Origin: Acidobacteriota bacterium
Lineage (GTDB): Bacteria > Acidobacteriota > Thermoanaerobaculia > Gp7-AA8
Assembly: GCA_003223645.1 (NCBI GenBank)
Contig: QHVT01000005.1
Span: 310,001-374,000 of the forward strand
DNA: 64,000 nucleotides
Direction of reading: 5' to 3'
Under the pieces are notes generated by a model that saw nothing but the letters and a program-made list of their open reading frames with translations, did no database searches and was not told the DNA's origin. The position numbers and the translations under genes were made by a program. Position 1 is the first letter of the stretch. Every line of letters begins with the position of its first letter. Positions 10,213-18,646 of the stretch are shown here, piece by piece.

Positions 10213-11331
10213 TCACGCGCGAATGACCCGTTCGTACATTTCGCGATAGCGCGGCACGATCTTCTCTTCGTCGAATCTCTCGAGCGCGACTTCGCGGGCG
10301 CGTTTGCCCATGCGCTTGCGCACGGCGGGGTCGCGCAGGATCTCGATCGCGCGCTCGGCCATCGCGTTCACGTCGCCGACCTTCACGAGGTAGCCGCTCT
10401 CGCCGTCGCTCACGACTTCGGGTAGGCCGCCGGCGTTCGATGCGATGACCGGAACTTCGGACGCCATCGCTTCGAGCGCGGCCATGCCGAAGGATTCGGT
10501 CTCGGACGGGAGCAGGAACAGATCGCACGCGCCGAGAACTTCTTCGAGGTTCGGGACGTTGCCGAGGAAGAAGACGCGGTCGTGGAAGCGATGCTGGCGG
10601 CAGTAGGCCTCGGCCTTCGAGCGATCGGGGCCGTCGCCGATCATGATGAGCCGCGCGGGAACGGAGGCGAGCGTTTTCTCGAAGACGCGCAGCACGTCCA
10701 TGATCCGCTTCACCGGGCGGAAGTTCGACACGTGGCAGACGAGCTTCTCGTCCGGCGCGCCGAACATGTGGCAGAACTGGCTGGAGTCGCGTTTGAAGCG
10801 CATGCCGTCGACGAAGTTCGGGATCACGTCGATCGCTTTCTCGGTGTGAAAATTCTTCGCCGTCTCTTCCTTCAGCCACGTCGAGACCGCGGTCACGCCG
10901 TCCGACACTTCGATGCCGAACTTCGTGATCGGGAGGTAGCTCTCGTCGCGTCCGACCAGCGTGATGTCCGTGCCGTGCAGCGTCGTGATCACTTTCAGCT
11001 TCGAGCGCAGGATCTGCTTCGCGAGATGCGCACTGATCGCGTGCGGAATCGCGTAGTGCACATGCAGCACTTCGAGTTTCTCGTACGCCGCGACCTCGGC
11101 CATCTTCGTCGCCAAGGCCAGCGTGTACGGCGGATACGGATCGAACAGCGGATACGACGTGACGGTGACTTCGTGAAAATGCACGCGCTCGTGCAGGAGA
11201 TTCAGCCGCGACGGCATCGCGTAGCTGATGAAGTGCACGTCGTCGCCGCGCTTCGCGAGCGCGAGCCCGAGCTCGGTCGCGACGACGCCGGAACCGCCGA
11301 AGGTCGGATAGCAGGTGATGCCGATTTTCAT
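10213..11331 (-). CDS. bshA: N-acetylglucosaminyl-L-malate synthase, bacillithiol step 1
   Basis: A GT4-family glycosyltransferase of about 372 residues that joins GlcNAc from UDP-GlcNAc to L-malate. The N-terminus MKIGITCYPTFGGSGVVATE is diagnostic for BshA. Later motifs are HVHYAIPHA, LHGTDITLVG, SNFRPVKR and the nucleotide-sugar site SETESFGMAALEAMA. The frame extends 27 codons further into a palindromic repeat, but the ATG at 11331 is the family start. It is the last gene of the minus-strand bacillithiol operon; bshB and bshC lie upstream, each separated from its neighbour by a palindrome. Confidence 0.93.
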   Translation of the reverse strand: MKIGITCYPTFGGSGVVATELGLALAKRGDDVHFISYAMPSRLNLLHERVHFHEVTVTSYPLFDPYPPYTLALATKMAEVAAYEKLEVLHVHYAIPHAISAHLAKQILRSKLKVITTLHGTDITLVGRDESYLPITKFGIEVSDGVTAVSTWLKEETAKNFHTEKAIDVIPNFVDGMRFKRDSSQFCHMFGAPDEKLVCHVSNFRPVKRIMDVLRVFEKTLASVPARLIMIGDGPDRSKAEAYCRQHRFHDRVFFLGNVPNLEEVLGACDLFLLPSETESFGMAALEAMASEVPVIASNAGGLPEVVSDGESGYLVKVGDVNAMAERAIEILRDPAVRKRMGKRAREVALERFDEEKIVPRYREMYERVIRA

Positions 11332-11342
11332 GAGCGGATGAC

Positions 11343-11414
11343 AGATGGCAGATGGCGGATGGCAGAAGAACCCACGGGCGGGTGGGGCCATCTGCCTTCT
11401 GCCATCTGCCATCT
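11343..11414. repeat. Intergenic palindrome, GATGGCA-word family
   Basis: The left arm is made of tandem GATGGCA/GATGGCG words and the right arm of TGCCATC words, around a centre CCCACGGGCGGGTGGGG. It fills the gap between bshB and bshA. Confidence 0.85.
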
Positions 11415-11419
11415 CGTGT

Positions 11420-12139
11420 TCATGTCACTTCCCGCCCAGCATATGCCGACACCATGTCGTCGACACGCGGCGGTTGCTTCGAGATGAACGCCTCGCCGTA
11501 CGCGGCGCCGATAAGCGCGCCGAAGTGTTTGCCGCGCGCCTCGATCATGTCGAGGAACTTCGGATCGGAGATGAACGTGTTCGGCTCGTTCGATTTCGGA
11601 TCGAAGAACTGCGACTTGTAGGCGGCAATCGCATCCGTCTTCGTCTTCCAGGTCTCGCTGACGTCGACGATGAACGTCGGAGGGAACATGTAGTTTTGCA
11701 GGTAGTAAAGCACCGCCTGAGGCCGATGTGCTGGAAGGTCGGTCTTCAGCGACTTGAGTCCCGCGTAGAACGACGCGTCGGTGACGACGCGCCCGGTGCG
11801 CGCATGATCGGGATGGCGTTCGTCGGGATACGGAGTGATGACCAGCTTCGGCCGGTGCCGGCGGACGACATCGATGATCTGCAATTCCTCCTCGCGGCCG
11901 GCCCGGAGATTTCCGTCACCGAAGTCGAGAGTCAGACGGAACGCCGCGCCGAGGGTGTTCGCTGCCGCCTGCGACTCGCCCTGTCGCGTCTCGGGCGTAC
12001 CGCGCGTTCCCATCTCGCCGCGCGTGAGATCGACCAAGCCGACGCGGAGTCCGTCCTTGACGAGCTTCGCCGCGGTTCCGCCGCACGAGAGCTCGGTGTC
12101 GTCGGCATGCGCGCTGATGAAGAGAACGTCGACTGTCAT
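11420..12139 (-). CDS. bshB1: GlcNAc-malate deacetylase, bacillithiol step 2
   Basis: A 239-residue LmbE/PIG-L family zinc deacetylase. It contains the metal-binding motif SAHADDTE near the N-terminus (the family AHPDD pattern), then GEMGTRGTPETRQGES, and YPDERHPDH carrying the third metal ligand. The C-terminal AYKSQF and RGKHFGALIGAAYGEAF match the BshB1 branch. It removes acetyl from GlcNAc-malate to give GlcN-malate, the substrate of BshC. It is encoded between bshC and bshA on the same strand, with palindromes at both junctions. Confidence 0.93.
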   Translation of the reverse strand: MTVDVLFISAHADDTELSCGGTAAKLVKDGLRVGLVDLTRGEMGTRGTPETRQGESQAAANTLGAAFRLTLDFGDGNLRAGREEELQIIDVVRRHRPKLVITPYPDERHPDHARTGRVVTDASFYAGLKSLKTDLPAHRPQAVLYYLQNYMFPPTFIVDVSETWKTKTDAIAAYKSQFFDPKSNEPNTFISDPKFLDMIEARGKHFGALIGAAYGEAFISKQPPRVDDMVSAYAGREVT

Positions 12140-12147
12140 AAATTTTC

Positions 12148-12231
12148 GGTTGCTCGGTTACGCGGTCGCTCGGTTGCTCGGACCCGCCCAACCACCGCCG
12201 CGTAACCGCGCGACCGCGTAACTGCGCAACC
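12148..12231. repeat. Intergenic palindrome, CGGTTACG-word family
   Basis: The left arm reads GGTTGCTCGGTTACGCGGTC and onward. The right arm (12198-12231) is built of CCGCGTAACCGCGCGACCGC words, its reverse-complement vocabulary. It separates bshC from bshB. The same word family recurs at 26295 and 60119. Confidence 0.85.
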
Positions 12232-12237
12232 TCTCCT

Positions 12238-13692
12238 TCATAGATCCACGATCTTGAACGCGTCCGCGTCCGGCTCGATCTCTTCGATCAGCCGGTCGAC
12301 GAGCGTCTGTCCGTACTTCGTCCAATACGCGAACCAGCTCACCACGCGGTCCTGCACGTGGCGGTCTGGGTAGAGCGTCGCCACGAGCTCGCGCGCCGCG
12401 ATGTAGCGCTCGCGGTCCTTGCGCGCGAGCCCTTGGATCGCGCGCGCCGAGAGTTTGTTGAAGTGATATTCGAGATGGCCGATCGAGCGCCGGATCGAGC
12501 CGGCGAGCGAATGGTCGGCGGGCAGCGCGAGCTCGTTGATCTCGGCGATGCGTTTCATCAAATCGCGCTGCGCTTCTTCGGTGATGTTGCGAACCTTCGT
12601 GACGCCGTCCGGCTCGCGTTCGGCGAGGATGTCGTCCGGCGACCTGAAGACAGAACACGGGTTGATGCCGAAACGTTCGAACGCGCGCACGACGCGGCGC
12701 GGCGCGACGAGGGCGTGGCCGCGGAGCGCGAGGCGCGGCTTCGGGATGCCGAGGAGATGGTGAAGCGGAGCGATTTGCGCGTAGTACGCGATCTCCGACG
12801 GGCCGCCGATGAAGATGTCGGGCTGGAAGATGAAGTCCTGCAGCAGCGGACGCGTGAGCGCGGACGTCGACGTGCGCTCGGGCTCGACCGGCTCGTTCGT
12901 CGCGTGGCGCGTGCCGTCGTCGTCGACGCGGAAGAGCAATGTGTACGCGTCGCCGTCGCGCGCGACGACCTGTTCCTGATAGCCCTGCGCGACGAGCTCC
13001 TGCGAGCGGTCGTGCAGTGCTTTCTGGACCTCGGATTCGCGCGCGCGGATTTGCTCGAACAGCGGCGCGCCGGCGCGGCGCAGTTCGGGGAGGAGCGCGT
13101 CGACGAGGATGATCTCGTTGCCGGTGATGCTCGCGATGAGCTCCGCAAACGAGTCGCGGAAGGTGATGCCCTCGCGGAGCCACTGCGGACGTTCGATTGG
13201 AAAGAGCGCGAGCAGCTGTTCGATCAGCGTCTCGGGAACGGGAAGCGATCCGACGACGGTCCGCGGACCGGCCGCGCGGATCGCGCGAATACAGACGAGA
13301 TCGAGCTGCTGCTTCGCGTCGACGAGCGACGCGGGAACATAGATGCGCGCGATCTCCTCGAAGTCGTGATCCTCCGTTGCGAGCCAGAAGAACGCGTTGA
13401 CCGGAATGTTCTGCTTCTCGAGATCGCGCTTGATGCGAATCAGCGACGCGATCTTCGCGAGCGTGTACAACGGACCGCCGGCGAAGCCGACCTGCTGGCC
13501 GGCGATGATCGTGAGGGCGTTGTCCTGGATGGTGGGGAAGATGCCCCAGTGTTGGTTGGATTCCAAGAGCTGATGGCGGATGGCAGATGGCAGATGGCCT
13601 TTCGAACTTCTGCCATCCGCCATCCGCCATCCGCCATCGAGGGCAAAGCGATTCATGCCTGGGTAACAGGCCAGCGGCACCCTCACGCTCAT
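12238..13692 (-). CDS. bshC: Putative cysteine ligase BshC, N-terminus altered by a repeat
   Basis: A 484-residue protein of the BshC family, proposed to add cysteine to GlcN-malate and complete bacillithiol. Clear signatures are AGQQVGFAGGPLYTLAKI, FFWLATEDHDFEEI and, C-terminally, DRHVQDRVVSWFAYW. The family normally has about 85 residues before the GQQ motif. Here there are fewer, and the segment after YPGMNRFALD is encoded by a GATGGCA-word palindrome (13571-13639) that stays in frame. The start ATG at 13692 overlaps the methyltransferase stop (ATGA). Whether the altered N-terminus is tolerated is unknown; the rest is intact. Confidence 0.88.
   Translation of the reverse strand: MSVRVPLACYPGMNRFALDGGWRMADGRSSKGHLPSAIRHQLLESNQHWGIFPTIQDNALTIIAGQQVGFAGGPLYTLAKIASLIRIKRDLEKQNIPVNAFFWLATEDHDFEEIARIYVPASLVDAKQQLDLVCIRAIRAAGPRTVVGSLPVPETLIEQLLALFPIERPQWLREGITFRDSFAELIASITGNEIILVDALLPELRRAGAPLFEQIRARESEVQKALHDRSQELVAQGYQEQVVARDGDAYTLLFRVDDDGTRHATNEPVEPERTSTSALTRPLLQDFIFQPDIFIGGPSEIAYYAQIAPLHHLLGIPKPRLALRGHALVAPRRVVRAFERFGINPCSVFRSPDDILAEREPDGVTKVRNITEEAQRDLMKRIAEINELALPADHSLAGSIRRSIGHLEYHFNKLSARAIQGLARKDRERYIAARELVATLYPDRHVQDRVVSWFAYWTKYGQTLVDRLIEEIEPDADAFKIVDL
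13571..13639. repeat. Palindrome inside the bshC coding region
   Basis: Tandem GATGGCG/GATGGCA words are followed by their reverse complement around TTTCGAA. It belongs to the same family as the repeat at 11343-11414, but lies in frame within bshC and encodes residues such as GGWRMADGRSSKGHLPSA. Confidence 0.85.
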
Positions 13693-14402
13693 CGCCTGCG
13701 GCTCCCCATCAGGATCAGTCGCGGCGAGGCTTCCGTGAACGGCTCGCCTTCGAAGTTGCCAAAGGCGGTTTGGATGGTCAGGCCGGAATCGCAGAACATG
13801 GCGGAGATCTCGTCGAGATCGTATCCGCGGACGCGCTCCAGATAGCGGCGTTCACCGATCGTAATCCGTTTGTTGAACGACCTGTCAGATCCGTCGAACC
13901 AGCGCTCGAGCTGCACGGCCCCGAGGGGCGTGTCGCGCGTCTCACGCTGCACGAGCTTCTCCAGCTCGCGATGCACGTTGAGGTAGTCGAAGAGAAACGG
14001 CGCGCCCGTCTCCAGCACGCGCGCCATCTCGCGCACGACCTGCACGTTCTCCTCTTCCGTCGCGAAGTAGCCGAAGCTCGTAAAGAAGTTGACCAAGCCG
14101 CCGAACACCGCGTCGCAGAACGGCAGGTGGCGCATGTCCGCGCGCGCGACCGGCATCGCGCCGTACTCGCGCATTCCGGTGCGCAGCATCACGTACGAGA
14201 GATCGCAGCCGATTGCGTGATATCCGTGAGCGTGCAGCTCCTGAACGTGACGTCCCATGCCGCAGGCGAGATCGAGAACGGGATGCGCGATCGGTCCGCA
14301 CTCGCGCGCGAAGAATGCGACCTGGCGGCGCGCCTCGTGCTCGTCACGGTGCGAATAGAGCTCGAGATACTCCTCGCCGAACCATTCCTGGTACCACGTC
14401 AC
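13689..14402 (-). CDS. SAM-dependent methyltransferase in the bacillithiol operon
   Basis: A 237-residue class I methyltransferase with GTG start at 14402. Motif I is HPVLDLACGMGRHVQEL, followed by AIGCDLSYVML and ARADMRHLPF, then GLVNFFTSFGYF. It probably methylates a small molecule. The stop overlaps the bshC start by four bases, and bshB and bshA follow, so co-production with bacillithiol enzymes is very likely. In Chlorobi a SAM methyltransferase (NmbA) makes N-methyl-bacillithiol; this gene is a positional candidate for the same step. That link is inference, because the fold is shared by many unrelated methyltransferases. Confidence 0.8.
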   Translation of the reverse strand: MTWYQEWFGEEYLELYSHRDEHEARRQVAFFARECGPIAHPVLDLACGMGRHVQELHAHGYHAIGCDLSYVMLRTGMREYGAMPVARADMRHLPFCDAVFGGLVNFFTSFGYFATEEENVQVVREMARVLETGAPFLFDYLNVHRELEKLVQRETRDTPLGAVQLERWFDGSDRSFNKRITIGERRYLERVRGYDLDEISAMFCDSGLTIQTAFGNFEGEPFTEASPRLILMGSRRR

Positions 14403-14412
14403 CGCGCGGAGT

Positions 14413-15423
14413 CTACCGCGCGAGTCGCGCGGCGATCACGCGCACGTTTTCGCGCGCGCGCTCCAGCGCCGCTTCAAGCGAGGCCTCGAGCGCCTGCGCG
14501 TTCGCCAGCAGCTCTTCCATCTGCGCGTCCTCGGCGTCGACGTCGTGTATCTGCGCGGACGGCTCCGCGAATGGATTGTCGTATCCCGCGATCGGCTCCG
14601 GCTCCGCGACCGCAACCGCCGCGCCGAACGGATCTTCTTCGACGACCGCATCGACCGCGATGTCGATGGCGGAGTCGAACGGGTCGAGCTCCATGACGGG
14701 AGGTGGGGGTGGAGGCGGCGGGGGCGAGGGGGAGGCAGTCATCGACAACTTCGGCGTGCCCGCTGACGACGGCGTCACGCCGGCCCGCTGCTTCATGTCG
14801 GGCGGGCCGAGGGGCGGCTCGTCGTGCAGCATCGTGTCGACGTTCTTCTTCAGGTTGTCGAGGATCCGCGCGATCGCCGCGCGCAGCGTCGCCGTCACGC
14901 CGGTGCCGCCGATCGCCGACGCCTCGACGATCGGCGCGTCGCCGGCATGCAGATACGCGCTCATGTCGTCGACGCTGTCGACGTTCGGAAGATCGCGCTT
15001 GTTGTATTGAAAGATGAGCGCGATCTTGTCGGGATCGATGCGATTGACGCGGAGGTTCGTCCGCAGGTTCTCGAGGCTGTCGATGTTCGACTCGCGCATC
15101 GATTGCTGCGAGTCGGCGACGAACACCACGCCGTCCGCGCCGCGCAGCACGAGCTTGCGCGTCGCGTCGTAAAACACCTGGCCCGGCACCGTGTAGAGCT
15201 GCACGCGCACCTTCTGTCCCGCGATCGTGCCGAGCTCCATCGGCATGAAGTCGAAGAAGAGCGTGCGGTCCGTCTCCGTCGACATCGAGATCATCTTCCC
15301 TTTGTTCTCGAGCTTCGGGTTGCCGTAGATCTTCTCGAGGTTCGTCGTTTTTCCGCACAAACCCGGCCCGTAGTACACGAGCTTGACCGTGACTTCATTG
15401 ATCGCCTTGTTGATGAGGACCAT
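14413..15423 (-). CDS. MglA-like Ras-type GTPase with acidic C-terminal extension
   Basis: A 336-residue protein. Residues 1-200 form a small GTPase: P-loop YYGPGLCGKTTNLEKIY, switch region with TVPGQVFYDATRKLVL (VPGQ in place of DxxGQ) and guanine motif NKRD. It is closest in pattern to MglA polarity/motility GTPases. The remainder is a Pro-rich stretch followed by acidic, Ala-rich sequence ending in a likely helix (EELLANAQALEASLEAALER). The start ATG at 15423 is chosen because the frame upstream runs into a palindrome. Ten bases separate it from the methyltransferase, making it the possible first gene of the bacillithiol operon. Function is unknown; no MglB partner is seen. Confidence 0.8.
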   Translation of the reverse strand: MVLINKAINEVTVKLVYYGPGLCGKTTNLEKIYGNPKLENKGKMISMSTETDRTLFFDFMPMELGTIAGQKVRVQLYTVPGQVFYDATRKLVLRGADGVVFVADSQQSMRESNIDSLENLRTNLRVNRIDPDKIALIFQYNKRDLPNVDSVDDMSAYLHAGDAPIVEASAIGGTGVTATLRAAIARILDNLKKNVDTMLHDEPPLGPPDMKQRAGVTPSSAGTPKLSMTASPSPPPPPPPPPVMELDPFDSAIDIAVDAVVEEDPFGAAVAVAEPEPIAGYDNPFAEPSAQIHDVDAEDAQMEELLANAQALEASLEAALERARENVRVIAARLAR

Positions 15424-15452
15424 GTGAGGGGAAAAGCTTAGCGCATGAACGT

Positions 15453-15561
15453 ATGAAGGCAGAAGGCAGAAAGCAGAAAGCAGAAGGAAGAAAGTAAGGA
15501 ACGAGCCGCGCATTTTGCGATTTCTTACTTCTGCCTTCTGCCTTCTGCCCTCTGCCTTCAT
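15453..15561. repeat. Intergenic palindrome, GCAGAAG-word family
   Basis: Runs of GAAGGCA and GAAAGCA words lead into a centre near CGCGCATTTTGCG and return as TTCTGCC words. It fills the gap between the divergent starts of the MglA-like GTPase and the kinase. Confidence 0.9.
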
Positions 15562-15575
15562 ACAATGTCTCCCAC

Positions 15576-17861
15576 GTGCTCTCCGCAGGTTCGCGAATCG
15601 GTCCCTACGAAGTCCTCTCTCTCCTCGGCGAGGGCGGCATGGGCGAGGTGTATCGCGGACGTGATCCGCGCCTCGGCCGCGACATCGCGATCAAGGTGCT
15701 GGCGAAAGATGCGTCGCAGGATGTCGAAGCAACGGGCCGGCTCGAGCGCGAGGCGCGCGCGATTGCTGCGCTGTCGCACCCGAACATCGTCGCCGTGCAC
15801 GACGTCGGTCAGGAGAACGGCACGTTCTACGTCGTCACGGAGCTGCTCGAGGGAAAAACGCTGCGCGATTCGATTCGACAGTCGGCGCTCAACTGGCGGC
15901 GCGCGGTGGAGATCGGCGCGGAAGTGTGCGACGGACTCGCGGCCGCGCACGCGAAGTCGATCGTGCATCGCGACCTCAAGCCGGAGAATATTTTCCTCAC
16001 CGCCGAAGGACGCGTGAAGATCCTCGACTTCGGACTCGCGCAGACCGATCCGGTGCTCACGCAGCGCGACGAAGCGTCGATCCCGACGAGGAAGTGGTTC
16101 CAGACCGATCCCGGCACGGTCATCGGCACACTCGGCTACATGTCGCCTGAGCAACTCCGCGGCGAGCCGGTCGATCCTTCCGCCGATCTCTTCTCCCTCG
16201 GCTGCATCCTCTTCGAGATGGTGACGGCGAAGCGTCCGTTCCATCGCGAGTCCGGCGCCGCAACGATCGCCGCGATTCTGAAAGACGACCTGCCGTCGAG
16301 CGATCTCGAAGCCGCGGTGCCGATGGAGTTCCAGCGCATCATCGAAGGCTGCGTCGAGAAGACTCCGTCGGCGCGTTTTCAATCGGCGCGCGATCTCGCG
16401 CTCACGCTGCGCGCGATCGGCAGCAGCGCGTCGATGCCGAAGGACAACCTCCTCGCGAATCTCACGAAGCGCCGCACGACGCGCTCGAAGACGATCGACT
16501 CGATCGCCGTTCTGCCGCTCGCAAACGAAACGAACGACGCGAACACCGAGTACCTCAGCGACGGAATCACCGAGGGCATCATCAATCAGCTGTCGCGACT
16601 GCCGAAGCTGAAGGTGATGGCGCGCAGCACGGTGTTTCGTTACAAGAATCGCGATGTCGACGCGCAAAGCATCGGCCGCGAGCTGCGCGTGCGCGCGGTG
16701 CTGACGGGACGGCTCAAACAGGCGGGCGACGGACTGCGCATCAACGTCGAGCTGGTCGACACGGTCGACGGATCGCAGTTGTGGGGCGAAACGTACAACC
16801 GCCCGCTCGCCGACCTCGTCGCGCTGCAGGACGACATGTCGCGCGAGATCACGGAGAAGCTGCGCCTCAAGCTCACCGGCGCGGAGAAAAAGAAACTGCG
16901 CAAGCAGTCGACGAAGAGCAGCGACGCGTACCAGCTCTATCTCAAAGGGCGCTATCACTGGAACAAACGCACCGAGGAGAGTCTGCGGCGGGGCATCAGC
17001 TTCTTCCGCGAGGCGATCGAGAACGACCCGTCATTCGCCGGCGCGTACGCGGGACTCGCGGACTGCTTCGTCACGATGACCACGAACATTCCGCTGCCGC
17101 CGCACGAGAACATGCCGAAGGCGAAAGCGGCGGCCATGCGCGCGATGGAGCTCGACGAAGGATTGGCCGAGGCGTGGGCGTCGCTGGGAGCAGTGCGGTG
17201 GTGGTTCGATTGGGATTGGGTCGGAGCGGAGGAGGCATATCGCCGCGCGATCGAGTTGAATCCGAACTACGCGACCGCACACGACGGCTACGCGATGCTC
17301 CTCGCCGCGCGCGCCCGCTATGACGATGCGCTCGAACAAGTCCGCAAAGCGGCCGACCTCGATCCGCTGTCGCTGATCATCGCCACGCACGCGGGATGGC
17401 CGCACTACTTCTCGCGCAACTACGACGCGGCGATTCGCTGCTTCCGCAAAGCGCTCGAGCTCGACGAGCGATTCATTCCCGCGGACGGATGGCTGGGAAT
17501 GGCGCTGGGACAGCAAGGACGATACGGCGAAGCGATCGACGCGTTCACGCGTGCGCTCGAAGTCGATCGCGTGCCGATTCTCTTGACGATGCTCGCGCAC
17601 ACGCACGCGATCGCCGGCGACCGCGCAAAGGCGCTGTTCTATCTCGACGCGCTGCAGGTCGAGGCGAAGGATCGCTACGTCTCGCCCTACGACATCGCCG
17701 TCATTTACGCCGGACTCGGCGACAAAGAACGCGCACTCGAACAGCTGAAAGCGGCGCTCGACGACCGCTCGTCGTGGATGGTTTTTCTGAATGTGGATCC
17801 AAGATTGGACGGTTTGCGCGGAGAAGAGGAGTTTCGCGAAATCGCGAAGAGGTTAAACTAG
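15576..17861 (+). CDS. Ser/Thr protein kinase with TolB-like and TPR regions
   Basis: A 761-residue protein, GTG start at 15576. Residues 1-270 are a Hanks-type kinase: glycine loop LGEGGMGEVYRG, lysine in IAIKVL, catalytic loop IVHRDLKPENIF, DFGLAQ, and GTLGYMSPEQLRG. About 305-440 resembles the TolB/FlgO-type N-terminal domain (IAVLPLANE, EYLSDGITEGIINQLSRL, ALTGRLKQ-like). About 450-755 are TPR repeats (AYAGLADCF, AEAWASLGAVRWW, PADGWLGMALGQQGRYGEAI). No membrane helix is evident, so it is probably cytoplasmic. This architecture is typical of Acidobacteriota and likely scaffolds signalling; substrates are not predictable. Confidence 0.9.
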   Translation: MLSAGSRIGPYEVLSLLGEGGMGEVYRGRDPRLGRDIAIKVLAKDASQDVEATGRLEREARAIAALSHPNIVAVHDVGQENGTFYVVTELLEGKTLRDSIRQSALNWRRAVEIGAEVCDGLAAAHAKSIVHRDLKPENIFLTAEGRVKILDFGLAQTDPVLTQRDEASIPTRKWFQTDPGTVIGTLGYMSPEQLRGEPVDPSADLFSLGCILFEMVTAKRPFHRESGAATIAAILKDDLPSSDLEAAVPMEFQRIIEGCVEKTPSARFQSARDLALTLRAIGSSASMPKDNLLANLTKRRTTRSKTIDSIAVLPLANETNDANTEYLSDGITEGIINQLSRLPKLKVMARSTVFRYKNRDVDAQSIGRELRVRAVLTGRLKQAGDGLRINVELVDTVDGSQLWGETYNRPLADLVALQDDMSREITEKLRLKLTGAEKKKLRKQSTKSSDAYQLYLKGRYHWNKRTEESLRRGISFFREAIENDPSFAGAYAGLADCFVTMTTNIPLPPHENMPKAKAAAMRAMELDEGLAEAWASLGAVRWWFDWDWVGAEEAYRRAIELNPNYATAHDGYAMLLAARARYDDALEQVRKAADLDPLSLIIATHAGWPHYFSRNYDAAIRCFRKALELDERFIPADGWLGMALGQQGRYGEAIDAFTRALEVDRVPILLTMLAHTHAIAGDRAKALFYLDALQVEAKDRYVSPYDIAVIYAGLGDKERALEQLKAALDDRSSWMVFLNVDPRLDGLRGEEEFREIAKRLN

Positions 17862-17957
17862 GTGTCATCCTGAGTCGCGAAGATGACGAAGGATCTCCCG
17901 CGACGGCGCGTACAACGTTCTACCGCCGGGGATCCCTCGCTCCGCTCGGGATGACAC
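17862..17957. repeat. Intergenic palindrome, GTCATCCTGAG family
   Basis: It begins GTGTCATCCTGAG and ends CGGGATGACAC, with GGATCTCCC and GGGGATCCC inside. It follows the kinase stop immediately and precedes the aldolase gene. Related copies are at 34432, 38731 and 48833. Confidence 0.9.
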
Positions 17958-17965
17958 GGAGAACT

Positions 17966-18646
17966 ATGTCTCGCAAAGAACTCCTCGCGCGCGTCCTTCA
18001 TGAACAGATCGTCGGTGTCGTCCGGGAAAATGATCCGATCGCCGCGGAAGCGGTCGCCGATGCGTTTGCATTGCACGGCATCCACGTCGTCGAGATCACG
18101 ATGACGACTCCCGATGCGCTCGAATTGATCGCCACGATCGCGCAGCGCTACGCCAAAGACGACGTCGTTCTTGCCGCGGGCAGCGTGCGCAGCGCGAACG
18201 ATGCTGCCGCCGCGCGTCGCGCGGGCGCGCAGATCATCGTCTCGCCGCACACCGATCCGCACGTCATCGAGTACGCGGCCGAGAACGATCTTCTCTGCGT
18301 CGCCGGCGCGGCCACCGCGACCGAGATCGTACGCGCGTGGGACGCCGGCTGCGATCTCGTGAAGATTTTCCCCGCGCACTACCTCGGCGGTCCCGACTTC
18401 ATCCGCACGATTCGCGGCCCGATTCGCGACATCCCGCTCGTCGCCGGCGGCCCCGTGCCGCTGGACATGATCGAGAACTATCTCGACGCCGGCTGCGTCG
18501 CCGTCAACCTCGGCGCGTCGCTGGCCGTGCCCGATCTCGTAAAGACGCAGCAGTGGGAAGAGATCGGCCGCCGCGTGATGCTCGCGGCGTCGATCATCGC
18601 GTCGCGCAAGGCGATCGAGATCGCCGAATCCGAATACGTCCACTGA
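17966..18646 (+). CDS. KDPG/KHG aldolase-like protein
   Basis: A 226-residue class I aldolase of the KDPG/KHG family, which splits 2-keto-3-deoxy-6-phosphogluconate to pyruvate and glyceraldehyde-3-phosphate (Entner-Doudoroff) or related substrates. Visible signatures are GIHVVEITMTTPDAL with the family glutamate, VLAAGSV, and DLVKIFPAHYLGGPDF with the Schiff-base lysine. The C-terminal VAGGPVPLDMIENYLDAGC binds phosphate. No edd or other Entner-Doudoroff gene is nearby, so the exact substrate is open. The ATG at 17966 follows the palindrome. Confidence 0.85.
   Translation: MSRKELLARVLHEQIVGVVRENDPIAAEAVADAFALHGIHVVEITMTTPDALELIATIAQRYAKDDVVLAAGSVRSANDAAAARRAGAQIIVSPHTDPHVIEYAAENDLLCVAGAATATEIVRAWDAGCDLVKIFPAHYLGGPDFIRTIRGPIRDIPLVAGGPVPLDMIENYLDAGCVAVNLGASLAVPDLVKTQQWEEIGRRVMLAASIIASRKAIEIAESEYVH

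Noticed and set aside
11331-11412. N-terminal extension of BshA into the palindrome
   Set aside because: The family start MKIGITCYP is at 11331; the extension encodes repeat sequence only.
12358-13845. Long plus-strand frame antisense to bshC
   Set aside because: The G+C-rich codon bias of bshC keeps the opposite frame open. The product is R/D/E-rich without motifs, while bshC has clear family signatures.
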